This document shows positions 56,606 through 64,000 of a DNA stretch of 64,000 bases, piece after piece. The stretch covers positions 28,519,791 through 28,583,790 of the forward strand of contig CAXKWD010000011.1 in assembly GCA_964059195.1 (NCBI GenBank), read 5' to 3'. Both the position numbers and the translations under genes were made by a program. Every line of letters begins with the position of its first letter. Position 1 is the first letter of the stretch. The notes beneath the pieces were generated by a model, which did not search any database, was not told the origin of the DNA, and saw only the letters and a list, made by a program, of their open reading frames with translations. The stretch is from Ectobius pallidus. Taxonomy: Eukaryota > Arthropoda > Insecta > Blattodea > Ectobiidae.

Positions 56606-56999
56606 AACTTTCCTTCAGTTAAACTAAAGGTAACGATCTTTTTTAATTCTTATTCGATTGATACAAACATTCATCTCGTAATACAGTAAAATAAATATAT
56701 AATCTTATGTGATAAATATTCTCACTATTGTGTAAAATAGTAAAGAACCGTTATAACGAAATAAAAACACAAGAGTTGTACAACGAACTAAGAAATTATA
56801 AGCCACTAGAAGAGTACACAGAAATGAAACTCCATTGGGGAACAGAAACATATTTATTACATAAAAATAAGGAAGAACGAGAAAGGTTAGCGTGGTAGCG
56901 TCTTGGTATCTGGAAGCGAATGAACAGAAAAGGTATCACGAGTAAAGGAATTCACACACTATGCAACAATAAAAGGTTGCCTTGCACATTGCTCTAGAA

Positions 57000-57503
57000 T
57001 AGGTGTCCATTCGTCCCGTTTTTCCCTGGACAGTCCCTTTTTTTGACAAAATGTCCCACTGTCCCGAAAGTTTTATTGGGGACACTCAAATATCCCCCTT
57101 TTTTGTGATTGTGATTGGTTACTGTGTTTTACACTACATTAATAAAAGTTACAACAGTGAAGGTCTTGCTCATTGTCAAAATGAACTTTAATTGAATAAT
57201 ATGTACTGACTTTTATGATAAATTATAAGAAATACGCACTTCTTGATAGAATACATAAAAGTGAAAATATATACAGTGACAATGAGCCATCTGTTTCTGT
57301 GGAATAAATTACCTACACCAGTTTGTAGAAGAAATTTAAGAAGTAATTTAGGATAATTTGTGTGCTTGAGACAAAGGTAAATTGTAAATATTCCCTAAAT
57401 TTTGTGAATTAATTTTTTCCCATTTTTTCGTTAATTGTCCCAGGTTTTTTTTACAAAAAATTAAAATATCCCGTTTTTATATAAACATCATATGGACACC
57501 CTA
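57000..57503. mobile_element. hAT-type MITE with TAGGTGTCCAT ends, 504 bp
   Basis: TAGGTGTCCATTCGTCCCG at the left and ATATGGACACCCTA at the right are inverted. Flanks CTCTAGAA and CGTTAGAA match at six of eight bases. The interior repeats 'gtcccxxtttt' on both sides (ccctttttttgacaaaatgt / aattgtcccaggttttttt). 'TAGGGTGTCCA' ends belong to a widespread hAT MITE group. Confidence 0.75.
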
Positions 57504-57511
57504 CGTTAGAA

Positions 57512-60009
57512 TGTAGAGAAATAAAATACTGGTGAAGAAGCTTTAGTAGACATAAAAAAAGTAAAACTGAGTAAATTCATAGCCTGTAAGAAATTCTGCT
57601 GTTAGATTAATAATTCCTTTTTAAAGAAGCTATTCAAATTCTTATTTATAATAAAGAAAAATAGGAAGCAAAGGTAGAGATTAAAAGTCATAAAAAGGAG
57701 TGAATGGTCCATATCTATTCGCTATATATTATTGATTGGTTTAGATATTAATAATACAGATTGGTTTAGCTTATAAATGTGTAAAAACTTATTTTTCATG
57801 TAAATAAATGTACACTATGTTGTTATTAAAAAAAAAGAACTGATATATAACAGGAGGACATCCTTGATCTATTTATTGTTTGATGAAAATAAACGGCTAG
57901 CATACAGCAGTCTGTAACAACAACCACAACAACAACAACAATAATAATAATAATAATAATAACAATGATAAAGACAATGGTAATAATGGCAATAATAATA
58001 ATAATAATAATTATAATAATAATAATAATAATAATAATAAGCTCACCCGTATAAATGCATCGGTTACAGAATGTATTCCTACGCCTACCTGTTGACTGGA
58101 ATTAGATAGACAATTATTATCACTGTGACTTAATAAATCAAGTAGGCAACTAGTTACCTGGTAAAGAAATGACGAGCAGGGAAGAGGAAAGGGAAATCTG
58201 TTTTACAGGACATGATATGGGGTCTCTGTAGATTTCTGTAGCAACCAGGGATGTTTTAATAAAAGGGGAACGCACACACAACATCGATAACGCATATTTT
58301 CAGTTCGTGCCTACAGCACCATGCGGGAATTCTCAAGGAAATAAGAACTCGCGACCTGCAAATCCATTCTAGGCGTTCGAAATATGCAAGACATTGTACA
58401 GTCTGCCAAAGAAAAATGGTCGTGAGTCTCAAAGTAGGAATTTTTGCAACTCCGATCTCGAGAAGGTTACATTTTCAAAAAGGCGTTTATCGAATTAGTG
58501 AAGTTACTTACGGTGGTGAGTTTTGTCAGCGATATTAGCCTACTTGTCTAAGGAATGAACTTCTGCTTCTTTAAGAGTGTACAGGATTATTTGTGATACC
58601 CATGAATAGTTCTGTTTTTACAAATAAGATTTATTTTAATGCACAAGCTGCCAAGTAGTGTGTGGAATTTTATGCAACCTTGTGACACCCGGAACAATAA
58701 ATGAATGGATGGCTGGAAGAACGCGGTATGTCGCTTTTCATAATTTTACAGAAGATGCAGTTAATAGAGAGATACGGACATCAGCCGGGCTAAATGAAAT
58801 TGGCTATATACCACGTTATTCCACTCAAGGTTATCGTTCTTAAATATGGGAGGAGGTATGTATCAATAGGGATCTCGACATTTTGACACAAAATAGCAAT
58901 TTATAGACTAGACTCATTACTCGCAACCTGAAAATATTTTCCAAGAACAATGACCATTAAACTCAAATTTTCGGAAGAGGACTCACACTCGAGTAGAAGA
59001 CTCAACAGGTTCATACGCATGGCAGGTTTCTGTAAAAGTCACGGTCGCAGTACATTGTGAGGTGCTTTAGCATAGGATGAAACAGGATCTTCCGGAGACA
59101 TTTTGAGCCATAGGAACTGTTAAGATTTTTACTTTTCCTTTTTTTACCCCAGCCATCATGCAACCACAATCTTTGAAATCATTTTGGTTCATCTCAGTCA
59201 CTCAAAAATCGCTCATGTGAACGGGCTATTGCATGCTTCCAATCCGTGGGAATCATAGGCTTAATTGACTTCTTCTGAAGCTCAATAAGAGCGAAGTCTC
59301 GATCACACTGTAAGAAACTATGGCCAGAGATCATGAATTTCTGTCTAAATGCTCAACACTGGCCTGATCTGGACTCAATAATAGCATATACCACGTTCTT
59401 TCACAGTGTTGGAACCAGAATGACATGTTACTGTCAACTACCTATGCATACTATAACTTTCAAAGTAATGTCACGATGCACAGAAGCATCATACCTCACT
59501 GTTCCGCACAAGATCTATAGTTGCTTCTGATGTAGTACCCACACCGGTCTACTGTAAGATGGAATCTATAAAGTCCTCCAGTTAACAAAGGGATTTTACA
59601 TAGATATTGGACACTGCTTAGATACATTATGTCAGGATAAGTTGGCTATATCATAATGACCAACACGGCAGGGAAAAAGTCAATATAAATTTTCACTAGT
59701 TGTATTTTTTTTTTATGGGGAATACTATCAAGCATCGATACGTAGAATTCTAGGCAAAGGTTCCTCACTAAAAAGTGCTCTTTGATATCCCCTCTGTCAT
59801 TTGTATAAGTTATGGACTTATGTGAACACTATGTGGACTATATTTGACAGCGTTGTTAAAGACTCTTGAAATTGTCCCACATTCTGGAAATTCATTTTAG
59901 TAATCTTCTTTCCTTCTTTCTACTGCATGTGTTTATCAGCTTTCAAGGACATCACTTAATTAAATTTTAATTAGAGTCTCATCGATTGCATGTTCAGATA
60001 TTACTTTAA
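57512..60009. other. Long stretch with an (AAT)n microsatellite and nothing else recognised
   Basis: (AAT)/(AAC)n repeats at about 57915-58040. The remaining sequence, including the 61- and 65-codon plus frames near 58658 and 59333, shows no known family. Confidence 0.5.
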
Positions 60010-60015
60010 TATTAT

Positions 60016-60032
60016 CTATCGATTACTTACTC

Positions 60033-60063
<31 letters not shown>

Positions 60064-60321
60064 CAATGGCAATAGACAATTCCTCAGCAAGCTAAAGGAA
60101 TATTATCTATTTTATGGAACCCGAAGTTGCATTGCCGCGCTTACCTGAGTCCGCCATTCAACCCTATTCTGCGCTAACTCCATCCAATCATCCCCAGTAA
60201 ATCCTACTTCCCTTAAATCCATTTTAAGATTGTCCTTCCACCTACGTGTAGGTCTTCCGCGTGGTCTTTTCCCTTCGGGTTTCCCAGTCAATACCTTTGA
60301 GAAATCTCTTTCCTCCCCCAT
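60016..60321 (-). mobile_element. 5'-truncated LINE (RTE-like) 3' end with (TAAG)n tail
   Basis: The minus strand 60321-60112 encodes GKPEGKRPRGRPTRRWKDNL, KMDLREVGFTGDDWMELAQN, RVEWRTQVSAAMQLRVP and a stop. 'GRPxxRWxDNIKMDLREVG...LAQDRxxWR' is the well-known C-terminal tail of insect LINE polyproteins, usually annotated as endonuclease/reverse transcriptase. A ~60-base 3' UTR and a tail of GTAAGTAAGTAAG (plus strand 60018-60062) follow. Only about 70 codons survive. Confidence 0.85.
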
Positions 60322-61110
60322 GCGTGTAACATGTATCTATCGATTACAGTATTTAATATCCCTTTAGTAATAAACTGAGCAAATATTATAATCTTCATAA
60401 AAATTCATCTAACCATCATGTATTTCTTTACCACTGTTCTTATTTCAGCAAATAAGACTTAAAAGATATGGGATACCAGAAGATTCACGAAAAACTCTTC
60501 CTCTTATTTTTTCTCTTACTTCCCTTCAGTACTAGCACTCCCATTCTTCAATCTTTCCTCAACGCTATTCATACGATAAGTTTTATAAAACCGATTCCAT
60601 TGTGAAAATAACATTAGATATACAAGCAAATATGTCTCTTACTGCCTTCTTTAAACTTGTTCCTTCATCTCTTGTTTTATATCCTAGAACGAGATTCAAC
60701 TAACAGGGATTTTGTTTTCCACTTTATGATTTTCGGAACGAGGCGGGAGATAAAAAGTTAAATTAGTTCGTCTCATAATAACTTTTCCCAACACTGCTGT
60801 TCCCAATCTTGAAGTAGACTTTATGAGCAGATATCATCCAGGGTGCTGCGTCATAAATTAAACTTGGTTACAATTTCTCGAGCAGACGTTCAGTTGATTT
60901 GATGCTGAGTCTGTATTCTCTCTGCAGTTATTATAACTACCTACACTTCTCTACCCATTCTGTATTCATTTAAAGTTGACCCTTTGTATTTGTTCATTTT
61001 TTAGGATAGTGTCTCATAATAAAACGCAGTGTAAGTTAATTTATTTCTGATCCTGTCTAACCTTTGTACTGTTAATGTTACTAACATTTACAATTTCCTA
61101 TTATAATATG
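60322..61110. other. Unannotated stretch
   Basis: No gene recognised. Confidence 0.5.
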
Positions 61111-61348
61111 TCGGCCTGGGTAGCGCAGTTAGTATCGTGCTGTCTTTCTGTACTCAAGGTTGCGGGTTCGATCACGACCCAGGTCGATGGCATTTATGTG
61201 TGCATAAATGTGACAGGCCCATATCAGTAGATTTACTGGCATGTAAAAGAACTCCTGCGGGACAAAATTCTGGCACACCAGCGGCCCTCACAGGCCTAAA
61301 TTGTAGTACATCCCCGTCGTTAAATAACCATATACCAACCAACCTATA
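61111..61348 (+). mobile_element. tRNA-headed SINE, family 4, copy 1
   Basis: Head ggcctgggtagcgcagttag with A-box character and B box GGTTCGATCAC; body ggtcgatggcatttatgtg, tgcataaatgtgacaggccc, tagatttactggcatgtaaa, gcgggacaaaattctggcac; 3' end cgtcgttaaataaccatata with a ccaa tail. The 70-codon plus-strand frame is not a gene. Confidence 0.85.
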
Positions 61349-61403
61349 AAGTGTGTATGTATATATTTTTTTTCTCTCTAAAATATTAAGTTACTTTCAT
61401 TGT

Positions 61404-61612
61404 CCGCCACCGTGGTTGAGTTGGTAGCCCGGGTCAGGAATTTTGAGGGATGGAAAATTTTCTTCCTTGGTCAGTACGGGGTATTATATCTCCTCATTCC
61501 CATCCCGCGAAAGGCACTGACAAAACTACGCTGTTTCATCCTTGCCCTGGGACGTGTGTCGTGGTCATCCCTTCCGGGACCTTAGATCTGCCTCCGGGCA
61601 GAATCACCTATC
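61404..61612 (+). mobile_element. SINE-like repeat, family 5
   Basis: Begins ccgccaccgtggttgagttg with A-box-like ggttgagttggtagc but no intact B box. The body includes catcccgcgaaaggcactga and gcctccgggcagaatcacct, and it ends in a (TCA)n tail (catcatcatcatc). Single copy here, so the class is inferred from shape. Confidence 0.5.
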
Positions 61613-62359
61613 ATCATCATCAGTATTTTCATATTTCCCGTCCGTGATACCATGGTGAAAACTCGAGCTTCATCATCCAATGCTTTGTAGCACTTATGTG
61701 TGTCATTATATCAAATGCTGCAACTTTTTTTACATTTATTATTGCAGATATGGAAAATAGTTCTATTTTCTAGTTGAATTGTATCATTTTAATGTTAACT
61801 GTACCTTTACTTCCATTGCATTTCTCAATATTCACTTACGATTTAATTCACAGCAGCTAGGTATGTCGCGACTAGCTGCGTGTGCCTAAAGTAATCGATG
61901 TAATCGTTCGCAACCAATATTACGCGTAAATTCGTCACTAATATTAAGGCTGATACCCTTAGAACTTGACCACCGTCTCGAATAGGTGTTTGTATTTCAG
62001 TACTTTTCACTTATGTATTTTCACGTATTTTGCCCTATTGTAGAAAAAATAGTATGCAATACGTATTATGCATGAAAATAGAACCTCGGCAATAGAAAAA
62101 AACTAAGTATACAGCTGTACATTTGGGATGAAGTTGCTCCTATGAGACACATATAAAACCAGACGAAACTTTCTTACAGAGTTTCTGAGAACTAATGGAT
62201 ATTGTTCATTCACTAGATCTGGACATGGTGGACTGCGATAATCTTGTCCTCACACGTCGAGCTTGCCCTAAACCGGTTTTAGGGTTGCCAGAGCAGAATT
62301 GCTTTATTCAAACCGTCTCATGTTAAGCTATATTTTTTATCTCAAAACCACGAACAGTT
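61613..62359. other. Unannotated stretch
   Basis: No gene recognised. Confidence 0.5.
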
Positions 62360-62433
62360 CCTGACCTAGCTCAGTAGAAGAGCGTCTGCTGGTAGAGCAG
62401 GATGGCACGAGTTCGATTCCCGGATCACGACAA
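62360..62433 (+). tRNA. tRNA-like pseudogene or SINE head
   Basis: ctgacctagctcagtagaag and agcgtctgctggtagagcag give a D arm (GCTC/GAGC) and an anticodon stem TCTGC/GCAGG with loop TGGTAGA. gttcgattcccgg is a B box. The 3' side ends ggatcacgac but the 5' acceptor strand does not pair with it, so no functional tRNA is likely. The following ~200 bases have no SINE body that I recognise. Confidence 0.5.
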
Positions 62434-62664
62434 ATTTCCTCCAAGCATACTCGTTATCAGCTATCATTTCGTCATGCAACTTGCAAGTATTCCTAAGGTC
62501 GACCTGGCCAGGATAATAGGATAAAAAAATAAAGCAGAGATGACAAATATGAAAGGAATGGTGGATATAAGAAGAAGAAAAAAAGGACGAGAACTGAAAG
62601 AAAGCACTGAGTGTACACTGTGGAGAAAGAAGATACTCAAGGATAACAAATACTTAGGCTACAA

Positions 62665-62890
62665 TTCCTGGGTGGAATAGTCAAATAACTCGTTGGCTTT
62701 CTGATCCCTTTTACCAGTTCGATCCCGGTTCAGGTCTATTGCATTTATGCATGCATAACTGCATTAGTTCCATTTGTGTAGATTTACAGGGATGTAAAAA
62801 GTTTCCTGTGGTACAAAATTTCAGCACACAGGCGAGATTACAGGCCTAAGTAGCAATATACTAAGTTGTTAAATGACCTAACCAAGCAAT
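62665..62890 (+). mobile_element. tRNA-headed SINE, family 4, copy 2
   Basis: B-box-like agttcgatcccggttcagg, then attgcatttatgcatgcata, gtagatttacagggatgtaa, aagtttcctgtggtacaaaa, acaggcctaagtagca and gttaaatgacctaacca, matching the copy at 61111 with scattered changes. Confidence 0.82.
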
Positions 62891-62908
62891 AAAATAAAAT
62901 AATATGGA

Positions 62909-62948
62909 TAATTGTGTACCTGACCTTACAAAGGGTCTAACCGCCAAA

Positions 62949-63018
<70 letters not shown>

Positions 63019-63200
63019 GTACATGGCATTCTGCATGGCCCTACAAAAGCGCTAAGTGAAATTCATAATAGTGTGGTTGCAAAGTTGCTCGAGAGAGAGC
63101 ACCGCAGGCAAGGACCAATGCTACTTCTTTACAAGGATTGTTGATTATCTCAGAAACTTAATTTTGCAACTTAGCCCCTTGTAAGGTCAGGTACATAATT
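62909..63200. mobile_element. MITE with inverted 'AATTNTGTACCTGACCTTAC' ends and TA/TG microsatellites
   Basis: aattgtgtacctgaccttac at the left is inverted at the right (gtaaggtcaggtacataatt), and the identity extends into aaagggtctaa / ttagccccttg. It holds (TA)n at about 62950-62992 followed directly by (TG)n to 63018. The target duplication is unclear. Confidence 0.82.
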
Positions 63201-63289
63201 CCATCAGTCCAACAACCTTTATCTTATGCCTAGGCATTTATTTCGATTCTCTTGTATCATCTTCAGGTCTTGTTAAGCAGGTATAGATG

Positions 63290-63487
63290 ATTAATAATGA
63301 AAAATTAAAATGGCATCGTCTTCTAGTCTTGTGATTGTGGTAAAACAGTTAAAAGTTTTTAAAGGTTATGTTAAAACACTAGCACTGACACATCTCCCAG
63401 CTTTTTGCTTCTTTCTGCGTATTCATCTTGTGTTTTACTACAATGGCAAGACTAGAAGACGATGCCATTTTAATTTTTAATTATTAA
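63290..63487. repeat. Palindromic element with ~58-bp arms
   Basis: ttaataatgaaaaattaaaa with tggcatcgtcttctagtctt and gt-gtaaaac (63290-63348) is inverted at 63430-63487. The loop is about 80 bases. Nearby 'tcatcttcaggtctt' resembles the sequence inside the MITE at 16793, hinting at a shared family. Confidence 0.8.
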
Positions 63488-63584
63488 CCCTTACGCCCCA
63501 GACTCAATTTCTCACGCAAATTACAAATCTATACCGGACTGCAAAGAGAAAGTTAGGACAATGATTGGTTTTGTATTTTTTGTT

Positions 63585-64000
63585 GTTTATTTTTATTTAT
63601 TTATTTATTTAACCTGGCGGAGTTAAGGCCATAAGGCCTTCTCTATCACTCATCCAGGGCGAAAACATGAAATACATAATAATAATAAAAATAAATGAAA
63701 AACAAGAAATGATGTACCTGAATGCAAGAAACGTACATTAAATACAAAGACAAATATTCAAACATAAAATACTTGAATAATATACAATACAAGTGACTAA
63801 AATAATTAAATGAAGAATAGATGGAAGACACTACAAATACATTCTTAGTTATTACAAATAATGAACAAATTCTAACATATATATTACAAATTAGCATCAA
63901 TTCCTAAATGTTATTGTGTACTAAATTTATTTATTGACGCTATTCCTATTATGTAAATTTTACATGCACTTTAAATTTTATTTGTAGTTATTTTCTGTTA
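63585..64000 (-). mobile_element. LINE 3' end with (AAAT)n tail, running off the window
   Basis: On the minus strand the segment ends gaaggccttatggccttaac, tccgccaggttaaataaata, then AAATAAATAAATAAA (63585-63614). The form 'GGCCTTATGGCCTTAACTCxGCCAGGTTAAATAAA' is a common insect LINE 3' terminus. The 84-codon minus-strand frame upstream is UTR-like AT-rich sequence. The coding part would lie beyond the right edge. Confidence 0.65.

Noticed and set aside
56322..56689. Overlapping frames of 101 and 85 codons
   Set aside because: Translation of a degenerate tetranucleotide microsatellite.
58640..59700. Frames near 58658 and 59333 as exons or transposase remnants
   Set aside because: I looked for transposase or LINE motifs on both strands and found none.

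Overview
The window looks like non-coding, repeat-dominated DNA from an insect with a large genome. The evidence is interstitial TTAGG (the ancestral insect telomere repeat), one clean exon of the Ig-superfamily gene Dscam, a mariner relic, LINE relics of jockey/CR1 and RTE type, and several tRNA-headed SINE families. A cockroach or another hemimetabolous insect fits best; this is an inference, since no species marker is present.

Region 1 (1-9.0 kb) is unlike the rest. Bases 1-1522 are an almost exact inverted copy of 3876-5397, and the palindrome may continue upstream of the window. Its 2.35-kb spacer holds two minisatellites, degenerate TTAGG blocks and a frameshifted fragment of a KRBA2-like integrase-derived gene. 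Just outside the right arm, on the minus strand, a complete small gene can be assembled: a TATA box and initiator, three exons joined by GT-AG introns in consistent frame, a stop and an AATAAA. It predicts a 177-residue, cysteine-rich orphan protein. Its promoter holds a perfect CRE (TGACGTCA), and 1.2-1.8 kb upstream lies a GC-rich block with six more CREs plus E2F-, ETS-, YY1-, CCAAT- and E-box-like motifs. This gene and its control region are the most novel item here.

Region 2 (9-37 kb) is intron-like DNA filled with DNA transposons. Several hAT-type elements are delimited by target-site duplications (10067-10530, 21849-22474, 25956-26218, 17710-18370). There is also a 714-bp foldback element nested in a larger inverted-repeat element, a head-to-head pair of tRNA-like sequences in one palindrome, a doubled-back mariner, and SINEs with visible duplications. 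The single confident host exon is the Dscam Ig-domain exon at 20213-20377 (+). A 200-bp assembly gap lies at 24576-24775.

Region 3 (37-64 kb) has a hAT-like element carrying a nested MITE and a LINE that keeps a 485-codon reverse-transcriptase ORF. It also holds a TTAA-flanked element, a second copy of the nested inverted-repeat element interrupted by a TA-inserting transposon, a ~200-bp array split by a SINE, a 2.2-kb array with an ~80-bp unit, a pogo/Tigger-like element, LINE and RTE 3' ends, and more SINEs.

Apart from the Dscam exon and the small spliced gene I see no host gene. All calls come from reading the sequence; no database search was run.
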